DNA of 64,000 nucleotides from the NCBI GenBank assembly GCA_015060695.1, contig SUYA01000002.1:1-64000 (forward strand). The letters run 5' to 3'. Made by a program: the position numbers and the translations under genes. This stretch comes from Mediterranea massiliensis. GTDB lineage: Bacteria > Bacteroidota > Bacteroidia > Bacteroidales > Bacteroidaceae. Position 1 is the first letter of the stretch; the number at the start of each line of letters is the position of its first letter. Under the pieces are notes generated by a model. It was not told where the DNA came from. It did not search any database and was given only the letters and a program-made list of their open reading frames with translations. Below, one piece after another: positions 17,982 through 27,582 of the stretch.

Positions 17982-20177
17982 CTACCTGTTGAATAATTCA
18001 AAAGTAAACTTACAACCTACTTCCTGATATTTTCCATTTGCAAAACTTGCAAAAACACCAAAATCAAAAATATGCGTACCTACCCCATAGCCAACCTCTA
18101 CATATGGCTCCAAGTGGGGTACCCTCAACAGGTTCAGATATAAACGCTCGTTCAACACATGTTGCGTCAAGCGCATATGAGGCAATATGATAAAAGGAGA
18201 TTCATAGGTTAAATGCGCTCTAAGATACTTGCGAGAAGAGTTATACCAACGTCTGTCAAGCAACTGAAACACACCACCTATTTCATCGTTCCATCCAACC
18301 GGAAGATTGGAACGCCTCAAATTGGCAAAATCAACAAAATAAAGTTCTTCTTGCTTGGTAAAAGTCCCCCAACCAATCCGATAATAAAGATTGCGCAAAG
18401 TACTCAATTTCATGGCATGCTGAAGATCTAATTCAATTCGCTCATACGAACCGGTACTTCCCATCACTCCTTTTATGCCACGCTCTAAATCAACCGATAT
18501 GGTAGGATATTTAGAATGAAGGTTTTCCTTGCGGTTACCATGCATATAGTAATATTGTCCGGGAGTATAAGAGATACGAATGTTGGGCGCAAAACTTGAA
18601 TAGGTATGACGAAATTTATGAACCATCTCCGGTGTTACAACCGGCTTAAGAAGCGTAAAATCGGAACGCTCTACTTCCGTACGCCTATGCATGGAGATAC
18701 CCAAATCCACTATCAAACCATTTGCAATCTCCCAACGATGTTCAGCCTTTAAGTATAAATCCTTGAAATAATCCAGATGTATTTTACTAAAATCGAAAAT
18801 ACTGTCAGGCAAAGCTTTCAATTCATCAAGTACATCGCTACTATATATTCGGTTACCATTACCAAACTCAATACGCAACGATGCATTCTGTTTAGGCCAA
18901 TAATACCATTCGGTTCTTAAACGCCAATATAATTCTTTCTGAGTGAAGTTATAACCCAAACGGGGAGAAATGCGCAATAACCTATCGCCCGAAAAGAAAC
19001 GGGTATAACGAAAATCTTGTCGATATGAGATACCATGAGAACGACTATAACTCAACAAAAAAGGATTCAGTAAAGGGGAACCACGCAAACTTCCCATCTC
19101 ATTGAAATTGACAGTATATCGGCTTACCAGTACATCGCCTACACTACCCCAGAAAACTTTCTGTTTAGCCTTAGCAGGAGAGAGTTTCATACTGCTGTCA
19201 CGCTTTTCTTGATACTTTGCATACAGCCTATTTTCATGAGTAGTCAAAGGTAAAGGACGCAAAGAGTCAAAAGACAACACATCACGCAACAATGCATTTG
19301 TATCGCTACGCAACATATATGATTCAGTCAAGTCATATTTACTTTTCTTCTTTTCTCGTTTCGGCCTCTTTACCTGCATTTGACTGATACTCTTATAATC
19401 GAGCAAGGCCACATATGTACCTTCTATTTTGTTACCCAAATACTCGAATGTACTCTCCATATCATAACGAACCGGTAGAAATTCATCCGATTCGCCCACA
19501 GCACCCATCTTTACAAGGTTGTGGAAACGAATCATTTCAGAACGTCCAAAAAAACAGAATTCACGAATACTCCACACATGCTCACTGACAACAAAATATC
19601 CACCAACCAACTGATAACTACGATTACGAGGCACAAAACGTATCCTATATTGCCGATTAGGAGATTTACCATAGATAGAATCAATCCTAAAACGATAATA
19701 CTTTTTAGCCTCCATTGACAATGGAGAAATTAATTTGTTATGCAACAAAGAAGGAGAATATATATTCACTTGAAAGTATTCCAGCAACCGTCCATCCATC
19801 TCCCAAAACTCAGGTGCCGTACCCACAATAGCCTTTACCTTGCGGTCGTAAATATCAGGTGCCGAATAGCGTAATTCATTATAAGATTCTGTCAGATATT
19901 CATTAATTCCTTTTTTCAAACGAAACATAGTGGGTAAAAAACGAATCAACTGATTCTTCTTGGGCACTTTAACATTACTTTTTATATAAAGCTCTGCCTC
20001 GTAATTCTCAATGATATTTTCGTAAAAGGGAGTAAAAAAACGAACACGCTCCATAATAGAATCGGCCAAATGACGTTGCTCTTTTGCCGATAACGAAGCA
20101 AGGCTTGAATATTTATCCTCCGCCTTCACTGTCAGCAAGCTAAATAGCCCAATCCATATTATAATAATGCGTTTCAA
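17982..20177 (-). CDS. DUF5686-type outer-membrane protein, TTG start proposed
   Basis: A 731-aa protein if started at the TTG at 20177. That gives a normal signal peptide (MKRIIIIWIGLFSLLTVKA) and puts the start 26 bp after the -7 box TATATTTG (minus strand, 20203-20210). The in-frame ATG at 20237 lies upstream of this box and adds 20 hydrophobic residues. The middle (about 60-260) has the DUF5686 character, and the rest reads as a Tyr-rich outer-membrane barrel. Family role is unknown; some relatives carry an N-terminal carboxypeptidase-like domain, which is missing here. Confidence 0.75.
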   Translation of the reverse strand: MKRIIIIWIGLFSLLTVKAEDKYSSLASLSAKEQRHLADSIMERVRFFTPFYENIIENYEAELYIKSNVKVPKKNQLIRFLPTMFRLKKGINEYLTESYNELRYSAPDIYDRKVKAIVGTAPEFWEMDGRLLEYFQVNIYSPSLLHNKLISPLSMEAKKYYRFRIDSIYGKSPNRQYRIRFVPRNRSYQLVGGYFVVSEHVWSIREFCFFGRSEMIRFHNLVKMGAVGESDEFLPVRYDMESTFEYLGNKIEGTYVALLDYKSISQMQVKRPKREKKKSKYDLTESYMLRSDTNALLRDVLSFDSLRPLPLTTHENRLYAKYQEKRDSSMKLSPAKAKQKVFWGSVGDVLVSRYTVNFNEMGSLRGSPLLNPFLLSYSRSHGISYRQDFRYTRFFSGDRLLRISPRLGYNFTQKELYWRLRTEWYYWPKQNASLRIEFGNGNRIYSSDVLDELKALPDSIFDFSKIHLDYFKDLYLKAEHRWEIANGLIVDLGISMHRRTEVERSDFTLLKPVVTPEMVHKFRHTYSSFAPNIRISYTPGQYYYMHGNRKENLHSKYPTISVDLERGIKGVMGSTGSYERIELDLQHAMKLSTLRNLYYRIGWGTFTKQEELYFVDFANLRRSNLPVGWNDEIGGVFQLLDRRWYNSSRKYLRAHLTYESPFIILPHMRLTQHVLNERLYLNLLRVPHLEPYVEVGYGVGTHIFDFGVFASFANGKYQEVGCKFTFELFNR

Positions 20178-20202
20178 ACGTAATTCTATTAAATGTATGG
20201 CG

Positions 20203-20230
20203 CAAATATAGAAAAAAAACGCTACTTTTG
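20203..20230. promoter_or_regulatory. Divergent -7 boxes for the DUF5686 gene and glnN
   Basis: CAAATATA at 20203-20210 is a minus-strand TATATTTG; TACTTTTG at 20223-20230 faces glnN. The boxes are 12 bp apart. Confidence 0.65.
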
Positions 20231-20295
20231 CAGCCAATAAATAAAGTTTTCATACAGGATTGCAAATCTACAAATCGTAAACAAAGAATTACGTT

Positions 20296-22485
20296 ATGTC
20301 AAAAATGAGATTCTTCGCTTTGCAAGAGCTTGCCAACCGCCATCCGCAGGAAGTGGCAGCCCCTTCAAACAAATTGTCCGATTACTACGGCAGCCATGTA
20401 TTCGATCGCAAAAAAATGCAAGAATATTTGCCACGAGAAGCCTACAAAGCAGTTGTTAATGCCATTGAAAAAGGTACACCTATCAACCGAGAAATGGCCG
20501 ATTTAATTGCCAATGGCATGAAGAGCTGGGCCAAATCACTCAATGTAACACACTATACTCACTGGTTTCAACCACTGACTGACGGCACTGCAGAAAAGCA
20601 TGACGGATTTATTGAATTTGGTGAAGATTCTGAAATTATAGAACGATTCTCAGGCAAATTGCTTGTACAACAAGAACCAGATGCATCTTCATTTCCAAAC
20701 GGAGGCATCCGGAATACATTTGAAGCTCGTGGATATACTGCATGGGACGTTTCTTCACCGGCATTTGTAGTAGATAGCACTTTATGTATCCCTACAATCT
20801 TTATCTCTTATACCGGCGAAGCATTGGATTACAAGACACCGCTACTGAAAGCATTAGCCGCCGTTGACAAAGCAGCAACCGAAGTGTGCCAACTATTCGA
20901 CAAAAGCATCAATAGGGTTTATACAAACCTGGGATGGGAACAAGAGTATTTTTTGGTCGATTTAGCTCTATACAATGCACGCCCCGACCTCTGTCTGACC
21001 GGACGTACACTGATGGGACACTCTTCTGCCAAAGACCAACAATTGGAAGACCACTACTTTGGTTCTATTCCTCCACGAGTAACAGCCTTCATGAAAGAAT
21101 TGGAAATAGAGTGCCACAAGTTGGGAATCCCTGTAAAAACCAGACATAACGAAGTGGCTCCCAATCAATTTGAATTGGCACCAATCTTTGAAAATGCCAA
21201 TCTGGCTAACGACCATAACCAATTGGTTATGGACTTGATGAAACGCATTGCTCGTAAACACAAGTTCGTAGTATTACTACATGAAAAACCATACAACGGA
21301 GTAAACGGTTCGGGTAAACATAATAATTGGTCACTCTGCACAGACACCGGAATAAATCTCTTTGCTCCTGGAAAAAACCCAAAAAGCAACCTGCTTTTCT
21401 TAACATTCCTAGTCAATGTATTGATGATGGTATACAAAAATCAAGACCTACTGAGAGCATCTATAGTCAGTGCCGGTAACAGTCATCGATTGGGAGCTAA
21501 CGAAGCTCCCCCTGCCATCTTGTCTATCTTTTTAGGACGTCAATTATCATCTATCTTAGATGAAATTGCCAGTCATATCAGCCACAACCAGCTGAATGCG
21601 AAAGAAAAAACTACATTAAAATTAGGTATTGGACGAATACCAGAAATTTTACTAGATACTACCGATCGTAACCGTACGTCTCCTTTTGCTTTCACAGGTA
21701 ACCGATTCGAATTCCGCGCGGCTGGTGCATCAGCTAATTGTGCAGGAGCCATGATAGCCATTAATGCAGCCATGGCTAACCAATTGAATGAATTCAAAAT
21801 AGCCATCGACAAATTAATGGAAGAAGGTGTTAGCAAAGATGAAGCCCTTTTCCGTATACTGAAAGAAACCATCATTGCTTCCGAACCTATCCGATTTGAA
21901 GGAGATGGCTACTCAGAGGAATGGAAACAAGAAGCTGCTCGTCGAGGACTTACTAACATCTGCCATGTGCCCGAAGCATTAATGCATTATATTGATAACC
22001 AATCACGCACTGTCCTCATTGGTGAAGGGATTTTCAATGAAACCGAATTAGCCTGTCGTTTGGAAGTAGAATTAGAAAAGTTCACCATGAAGGTGCAAAT
22101 TGAAAGTCGTGTTTTAGGCGACTTGGCATTGAATCATATTGTACCTACCGCCGTTGCATACCAAAACCGCTTATTAGAAAATCTGCGTGGCTTGCGTGAA
22201 ATATTTTCACCCGAAGAGTACGAAACACTCAGTGCAGATCGAAAAGAGTTAATTCGGGAAATATCTAAACGAGTAACTGCTATAAAATTGCAAGTACGCG
22301 AAATGACAGAAGCACGTAAAGTTGCCAATCGCATGGAGCACTACAAAGACAAGGCATTTGCCTATGAAGAAAATGTACGTCCATATCTCACTAAAATCCG
22401 TGAGCATATAGATAGCCTGGAAATGGAAATCGATGATGAGATTTGGCCTTTACCCAAATATAGGGAATTATTATTTACCAAGTAA
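20296..22485 (+). CDS. glnN: Type III glutamine synthetase
   Basis: 729 aa, the length typical of GSIII. Hallmarks include NHYTHWFQP-like NVTHYTHWFQPLT, the ATP-site motif GVNGSGKHNNWSL, RHNEVAPNQFELAP and NRTSPFAFTGNRFEFRA. The enzyme condenses glutamate and ammonia to glutamine using ATP in the cytoplasm and forms a double-ring dodecamer in Bacteroides. It stands alone with its own promoter; the Crp/Fnr-type regulator gene follows 103 bp later on the same strand. Confidence 0.95.
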   Translation: MSKMRFFALQELANRHPQEVAAPSNKLSDYYGSHVFDRKKMQEYLPREAYKAVVNAIEKGTPINREMADLIANGMKSWAKSLNVTHYTHWFQPLTDGTAEKHDGFIEFGEDSEIIERFSGKLLVQQEPDASSFPNGGIRNTFEARGYTAWDVSSPAFVVDSTLCIPTIFISYTGEALDYKTPLLKALAAVDKAATEVCQLFDKSINRVYTNLGWEQEYFLVDLALYNARPDLCLTGRTLMGHSSAKDQQLEDHYFGSIPPRVTAFMKELEIECHKLGIPVKTRHNEVAPNQFELAPIFENANLANDHNQLVMDLMKRIARKHKFVVLLHEKPYNGVNGSGKHNNWSLCTDTGINLFAPGKNPKSNLLFLTFLVNVLMMVYKNQDLLRASIVSAGNSHRLGANEAPPAILSIFLGRQLSSILDEIASHISHNQLNAKEKTTLKLGIGRIPEILLDTTDRNRTSPFAFTGNRFEFRAAGASANCAGAMIAINAAMANQLNEFKIAIDKLMEEGVSKDEALFRILKETIIASEPIRFEGDGYSEEWKQEAARRGLTNICHVPEALMHYIDNQSRTVLIGEGIFNETELACRLEVELEKFTMKVQIESRVLGDLALNHIVPTAVAYQNRLLENLRGLREIFSPEEYETLSADRKELIREISKRVTAIKLQVREMTEARKVANRMEHYKDKAFAYEENVRPYLTKIREHIDSLEMEIDDEIWPLPKYRELLFTK

Positions 22486-22510
22486 AAAATATAAAAAACA
22501 ACTTTTTTAT

Positions 22511-22550
22511 CAAAAGTATGGAATTAATAAAATAATTATTTATACTTTTG
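22511..22550 (+). promoter_or_regulatory. Promoter of the Crp/Fnr-type gene with a 9-bp dyad
   Basis: TACTTTTG at 22543-22550 is the -7 box. CAAAAGTAT (22511-22519) and ATACTTTTG (22542-22550) form a perfect inverted repeat separated by 22 bp, so either a second minus-strand promoter or an operator overlaps the region. Confidence 0.55.
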
Positions 22551-22588
22551 TGCTATAAAACACTTTTTTTCGGCAATATTATATAACA

Positions 22589-23281
22589 ATGAATCTGACA
22601 AACTTGAATATTCCAACGTTGATTGCAGACATGTGGGAGCCTCTAAACGAAGAACAAAGAGAGTTTCTTGCAAATCATTTTACGCTTCAACAATATAAGA
22701 AAAATGAAATTGTACATTGTGAAGGCGAAACCCCTACTCACTTGATGTGTCTGCTTAGTGGAAAAGTTAAGGTTTACAAAGATGGTGTAGGTGGTCGCAG
22801 TCAGATTATCCGCATGATAAAGCCGGTGGAATACTTTGGATATCGTGCTTATTTCTCTCATCAAGAATATGTTACGGTAGCAGCAGCCTTCGAGCCTTCG
22901 GTAATTTGTCAAATCCCAATGAATGTAATTACCACGCTCATTAAGCAAAACAGCAATCTAGCAATGTTCTTTATCGAACAACTATCCAACGACTTGGGAC
23001 AAGCAGATGAAAGAACTGTTAGTCTAACTCAGAAACACATTCGCGGAAGATTAGCCGAATCATTGCTTTTCCTTAAAGAAAGCTATGGATTGGAAGAAGA
23101 CGGTTCTACACTGAGTATTTATCTGTCGCGCGAAGATTTAGCAAACCTATCGAACATGACAACTTCAAATGCCATTCGCACTTTATCACAGTTTGCAACA
23201 GAGAAACTGATTACTATCGACGGACGAAAGATAAAGATTATAGAAGAAGAAAAACTAAAAAAGATAAGTAAAATAGGATAG
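22589..23281 (+). CDS. Crp/Fnr-family transcriptional regulator
   Basis: 230 aa. Residues about 15-130 form the cyclic-nucleotide-binding-like beta-roll (GETPTHLMCLLSGKVKVYK, then IRMIKPVEYFGYRAYF). Residues about 150-225 hold a winged helix with LSREDLANLSNMTTSNAIRT as the recognition-helix region. There is no N-terminal Cys cluster, so an Fe-S sensor like Fnr is unlikely. Effector and targets are unknown; the dyad over its own promoter makes autoregulation possible. Confidence 0.88.
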   Translation: MNLTNLNIPTLIADMWEPLNEEQREFLANHFTLQQYKKNEIVHCEGETPTHLMCLLSGKVKVYKDGVGGRSQIIRMIKPVEYFGYRAYFSHQEYVTVAAAFEPSVICQIPMNVITTLIKQNSNLAMFFIEQLSNDLGQADERTVSLTQKHIRGRLAESLLFLKESYGLEEDGSTLSIYLSREDLANLSNMTTSNAIRTLSQFATEKLITIDGRKIKIIEEEKLKKISKIG

Positions 23282-23297
23282 CATAATTTGAATATAT

Positions 23298-23330
23298 AAA
23301 AAAGCGGAAGCAAACACTTCCGCTTTTTTA
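23298..23330. terminator. Bidirectional terminator between the regulator gene and trxB
   Basis: AAAAAAGCGGAAG (23298-23310) and CTTCCGCTTTTTT (23318-23330) form a perfect 13-bp palindrome with a 7-nt loop between two convergent genes. Confidence 0.85.
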
Positions 23331-23348
23331 TATTTCACATTTTTCATT

Positions 23349-24296
23349 TTATACTAATCCTTTTGCCGAAAGATATTTCTCAGCCTCAATGGCAGCTTTA
23401 CAACCACTAGCTGCTGCTGTAATTGCTTGACGATAATGAGGGTCTGCCACATCACCGGCAGCAAATACACCTGGCACTTTTGTACGAGGAGAAGCACCTT
23501 CAGTAACGATATATCCTACTTCATCGGTCTCAATATAAGGTTTAAAGATGTCTGAATTAGGCTTATGACCAATGGCCAAGAAGAAACCATCAATAGCAAT
23601 ATCATAACGCTCTTCATCCGATTCACCCATACGCTTCACCACATGGGCACCTTCCACGCCATTCTCACCGAAAAGTCCTACCGTATTATGTTCAAACAGC
23701 ACTTCAATCTTTTCATTATTCAGTACACGTTCTTGCATAATCTGAGAAGCACGCAAATAAGGTTTACGAACAATCAGATAGACTTTTTTGGCCAGACCAG
23801 CTAAATAGGTAGCTTCTTCACAAGCCGTATCACCACCTCCTACAACTGCCACCACTTTTTTTCGATAGAAAAATCCATCACAAGTAGCACAGGCACTTAC
23901 GCCCATTCCTGCATATTTCTTTTCATCATCTAACCCCAAATATTTGGCTGTTGCACCGGTAGCAATGATTACCGATTCAGCTTCAATAATTTTTTCATCG
24001 TCAATGGTAATTTTATATGGAGCTACTGTTAAATCGGCTGCTGTAGCAATCCCAAAACGAATATCTGCATTAAAACGAAGTGCCTGCTTCCTTAAATCTT
24101 CCATAAGTTGAGGACCACTGATTCCTTCGGGATAACCAGGAAAGTTTTCTACTTCAGTAGTTGTTGTCAATTGTCCACCGGGTTGCAATCCTTCATAAAG
24201 CACCGGTGCCAAATTGGCACGTCCGGCATAGATAGCAGCTGTATATCCTGCAGGTCCAGAACCTATAATCAAACATTTTACTTTTTCTGTTTCCAT
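23349..24296 (-). CDS. trxB: Thioredoxin reductase
   Basis: 315 aa, standard length. FAD-binding GSGPAGYTAAIYAGRA at the N terminus, redox-active Cys136-Ala-Thr-Cys139, the NADPH-binding GGGDTACEEA segment and the C-terminal FAD motif GVFAAGDVAD are all present. It reduces thioredoxin with NADPH in the cytoplasm. It is the last gene of an ftsK-lolA-trxB operon, 26 bp after the LolA-like gene. Confidence 0.95.
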   Translation of the reverse strand: METEKVKCLIIGSGPAGYTAAIYAGRANLAPVLYEGLQPGGQLTTTTEVENFPGYPEGISGPQLMEDLRKQALRFNADIRFGIATAADLTVAPYKITIDDEKIIEAESVIIATGATAKYLGLDDEKKYAGMGVSACATCDGFFYRKKVVAVVGGGDTACEEATYLAGLAKKVYLIVRKPYLRASQIMQERVLNNEKIEVLFEHNTVGLFGENGVEGAHVVKRMGESDEERYDIAIDGFFLAIGHKPNSDIFKPYIETDEVGYIVTEGASPRTKVPGVFAAGDVADPHYRQAITAAASGCKAAIEAEKYLSAKGLV

Positions 24297-24322
24297 GATA
24301 TATTATTTTTGAATGATAGCCT

Positions 24323-24952
24323 TTATCGCATATCAATGACCATTGCTTCCGGATACTTTTTTTCATCAAACTGGAAGAATGTATCTGGTTGTTTGGTCAA
24401 TGGTTGAACTTCTCTGATATCTACCAAGAATTGTTCTCCACCACGTTGCTTAGCAGAAACGCGCACCATGCTATAATTGTTTTTATCTAAATAGAAAGTA
24501 ACTTCCTCCAAGTCAGCCCAGTTGTTTTCAGCTTTCAATATTACTTCGAAAACAGCCTTCCCTTGCAGTTGTGTAATGGTTCCCATTTGTGCCTGATAAC
24601 CATTACCTGCCAACATCAACCATGCAAAAGGATTTATCATCATCATTTCAGCCGGATTGGGTTCTGTCAAGTTCACTTCTCCATTGTGAGGCATATATAC
24701 CCATTGATTTTTACCATCAAACCATAGTTTGAAATAATCGGTATCAAGGTGCATTTTACCTGCTTGCATATAGATGGTTCCATCTATAATGCCTTGTGAA
24801 GAATCAAAAGTAAAATCTACTTTCGTTGCTTCATTCTTTGCGACTGAAGCAGCTGTTTTTTTCAAAACTTCGGTTGCAGTCGGTTGCTGTGCACATACCC
24901 ATACTGCCATGAGACACATGGCCATTAAACTTAAAAATCTTCTCTGTTTCAT
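24323..24952 (-). CDS. lolA: LolA-like outer-membrane lipoprotein carrier
   Basis: 209 aa with a signal peptide (MKQRRFLSLMAMCLMAVWVCAQ). The remainder is a beta-rich LolA fold pattern: DFTFDSSQGIIDGTIYMQ, a hydrophobic core strand around PFAWLMLAG, and EEVTFYLDKNNYSMVR. LolA carries lipoproteins across the periplasm to the outer membrane. The gene lies 11 bp after ftsK, the order commonly seen in Bacteroidales and, partly, in proteobacteria. Confidence 0.85.
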   Translation of the reverse strand: MKQRRFLSLMAMCLMAVWVCAQQPTATEVLKKTAASVAKNEATKVDFTFDSSQGIIDGTIYMQAGKMHLDTDYFKLWFDGKNQWVYMPHNGEVNLTEPNPAEMMMINPFAWLMLAGNGYQAQMGTITQLQGKAVFEVILKAENNWADLEEVTFYLDKNNYSMVRVSAKQRGGEQFLVDIREVQPLTKQPDTFFQFDEKKYPEAMVIDMR

Positions 24953-24963
24953 AACGCTTATTA

Positions 24964-27438
24964 TTAATGTAAATTATTTAGCTTCATTTCCAAATCGGTT
25001 AAATCCACACAATATACTTCGCGTGGTTTGCTACCTTGTGCGGGTCCTACAATACCAGCCTTTTCTAATTGATCCATTAAGCGACCGGCTCGATTATATC
25101 CAATGGCAAACTTACGTTGGATTAACGAAGTTGAGCCTTGCTGATTGGATACTATCAACTGAGCAGCATCTTCGAACAAGGGATCAAGTTTTGTCATATC
25201 TACATCACCTAAATCGCTTTCACTTGCATTCGGGTCAACATATTCAGGCAAATAGAATGCAGTAGGATAACCTTGTTGTTTAGATATAAATTGGGCAATT
25301 TCTGACACTTCAGGGGTATCAATAAAGGCACATTGCACACGCACGGGGTCAGCTCCTTGCAAGAAGAGCATATCGCCACGGCCTATCAGTTGGTTAGCTC
25401 CTGGTCGATCGAGAATAGTGCGTGAGTCTATCATGGCCGATACGCGGAAAGCTACACGAGCCGGGAAGTTGGCCTTAATTGTACCGGTAATAATGTTGGT
25501 TGTTGGACGTTGGGTGGCAATAATCATGTGAATACCTACAGCACGAGCCAACTGAGCAATACGCGCAATGGGTAATTCCACATCCTTACCTGCCGTCATA
25601 ATTAAGTCGCCAAACTCATCAATTACCACCACTATATATGGCATATATCGATGTCCTTTTTCTGGATTAAGTTGGCGATTAATAAATTTCTCGTTATATT
25701 CTTTAATGTTACGTACTCGTGCTGATTTTAATAAATCATAACGAGTATCCATCTCTACACAAATGGAACTGAGTGTTTGTACAACCTTAGTTACATCGGT
25801 AATAATGGCATCTTCTCCATCAGGCAATTTAGCCAAGAAGTGATTTTCTATAGCAGAATATATACTGAACTCCACCTTTTTGGGATCCACTAAGACGAAC
25901 TTCAACTCTGCCGGATGCTTTTTATACAATAAAGAGGTAATGATTGCATTCAGCCCAACCGATTTACCTTGTCCGGTAGCACCGGCAACCAGTACATGCG
26001 GCATCTTGGCTAAATCTACCATAAACACTTCGTTGGTAATGGTTTTACCTAAAGCTATAGGAAGTTCATAGGTTGATTCTTGAAACTTCTTGCTACCGAT
26101 GATACTTTGTCCTGATACAATTTTGGGAGAAGCATTAGGAACTTCTATACCAATAGTACCTTTTCCCGGTATGGGAGCAATAATTCGGATGCCCAAAGCT
26201 GCAAGACTAAGGGCTATATCGTCTTCCAATCCTTTGATTTTTGAGATGCGAATACCTTGTTCTAAGGTTATTTCATAGAGTGTTACAGTAGGGCCAACGG
26301 TTGCCTTAATGGTACTTATTTCGATACCAAAGCTACGCAATGTGCTAACAATTTTATCTTTGTTAGCATTCTGTTCATCCATATCTATGGTAGGTGCATT
26401 ATCATCGTAATGCTTCATCAAATCGATGGTAGGAAAACGATAATTCTCTAAATCAAGGCGTGGATTATAAGGTTCGAGTTGTTCTATGGGCTCTTCATCC
26501 TCTATGGCCTCCACTTCAAATTCTGGTTCATTATTTTCAGCTTCGATAACAATTGGCATCTCTTCTTCTGGCTGCTCTACCACCATTTCCAATTCTCCAT
26601 TATTTTTTTCAGGTTCGGAAAAAATATTTTCCTTTCCTGAAAGTTCTAATTCAACGGTATCGGATGTCTCTTCCGAATCTGACATTGGAGTATTATTCTC
26701 CAAATCGGTTTTATCGCTTGTCCAAGAATAGGTAAATTCTTCGGGAACTTCACCCTCTTCTTCTCTATTGTCCATTTGGTCATTTTCACCTTTATTTTTT
26801 CTATGCAAGAAACTCAAGGTAAATAGATTGCGAAGCCATTCTATGGTCCTAGTACTTAGATATATCAAAAAACATACAGCCGTTGCTAACAACAATAGCC
26901 ACACACCCGGTTCACCTATCTGCGACACCAGCCACCTACTGACATTATATCCATGCATTCCTCCCCAATAAATGAACGTCTCTTCGTATTGTTCTATAAA
27001 GACAAAGCCTAAAAAAATGGAGAACCAAACAAGCAACAATGTGCAGATTACAAACCAACGTCTCAAATTCACAGTACGAACTCGCATCAGTTTCAATCCG
27101 GCCAAAGCCAAGAATACTAATATAAAAAAAGAAGAGATTCCGAAACAATCATTTATCAGATAGTTGGCCATCTGTGCACCACGAGAACCTGCATAATTCT
27201 TCACACCATTATCCACGGTTGCTAAATTGGCAGTATCGCCCGAATCCAAAATACTTTGATCGGCTGCACCCGTCACAAAAAACGATGAGAATGCCAGCAG
27301 TAAGTACACCGAAAACAAGACCAATATCAGGCCCACCACAAAATGCAGAGTTTCATTCTTAAACAAATCTCCCGTTTTTTTAAAAAACGAAGATTTCTTT
27401 TCCAACTCCTTCTCTTTCTGTATATTCTTTTTTGCCAT
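24964..27438 (-). CDS. ftsK: FtsK/SpoIIIE DNA translocase
   Basis: 824 aa when started at the ATG at 27438 (MAKKNIQKEK). A longer reading from 27456 would begin at the predicted transcription start and is less likely. Four N-terminal membrane helices fall within about residues 30-190, followed by an acidic linker. The motor has Walker A GATGQGKS at 486-493 and the DEFGDLIMTAG Walker B region. The C-terminal gamma winged helix has RKFAIGYNRAGRLMDQLE. FtsK pumps chromosomal DNA at the septum and activates dimer resolution at dif. First gene of the ftsK-lolA-trxB operon. Confidence 0.93.
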   Translation of the reverse strand: MAKKNIQKEKELEKKSSFFKKTGDLFKNETLHFVVGLILVLFSVYLLLAFSSFFVTGAADQSILDSGDTANLATVDNGVKNYAGSRGAQMANYLINDCFGISSFFILVFLALAGLKLMRVRTVNLRRWFVICTLLLVWFSIFLGFVFIEQYEETFIYWGGMHGYNVSRWLVSQIGEPGVWLLLLATAVCFLIYLSTRTIEWLRNLFTLSFLHRKNKGENDQMDNREEEGEVPEEFTYSWTSDKTDLENNTPMSDSEETSDTVELELSGKENIFSEPEKNNGELEMVVEQPEEEMPIVIEAENNEPEFEVEAIEDEEPIEQLEPYNPRLDLENYRFPTIDLMKHYDDNAPTIDMDEQNANKDKIVSTLRSFGIEISTIKATVGPTVTLYEITLEQGIRISKIKGLEDDIALSLAALGIRIIAPIPGKGTIGIEVPNASPKIVSGQSIIGSKKFQESTYELPIALGKTITNEVFMVDLAKMPHVLVAGATGQGKSVGLNAIITSLLYKKHPAELKFVLVDPKKVEFSIYSAIENHFLAKLPDGEDAIITDVTKVVQTLSSICVEMDTRYDLLKSARVRNIKEYNEKFINRQLNPEKGHRYMPYIVVVIDEFGDLIMTAGKDVELPIARIAQLARAVGIHMIIATQRPTTNIITGTIKANFPARVAFRVSAMIDSRTILDRPGANQLIGRGDMLFLQGADPVRVQCAFIDTPEVSEIAQFISKQQGYPTAFYLPEYVDPNASESDLGDVDMTKLDPLFEDAAQLIVSNQQGSTSLIQRKFAIGYNRAGRLMDQLEKAGIVGPAQGSKPREVYCVDLTDLEMKLNNLH

Positions 27439-27464
27439 ATGATTTTTCAAAAACACAATTTGTG

Positions 27465-27472
27465 CAAAGGTA
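27465..27472 (-). promoter_or_regulatory. -7 box of the ftsK operon
   Basis: CAAAGGTA on the plus strand is a minus-strand TACCTTTG, 27 bp upstream of the ATG at 27438. Confidence 0.6.
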
Positions 27473-27555
27473 ATGAATTAGCCGCAAAACCACATCAAAA
27501 GAATTAAAAAATATTTTCAATACACATTTAGATAGAGAATAAGAAAGCTTTTTCG

Positions 27556-27563
27556 TACCTTTG
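27556..27563 (+). promoter_or_regulatory. -7 box of the DUF5063 operon
   Basis: TACCTTTG, 20 bp before the ATG at 27583. Confidence 0.6.
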
Positions 27564-27582
27564 CAGAAAATCAAGACACAGT

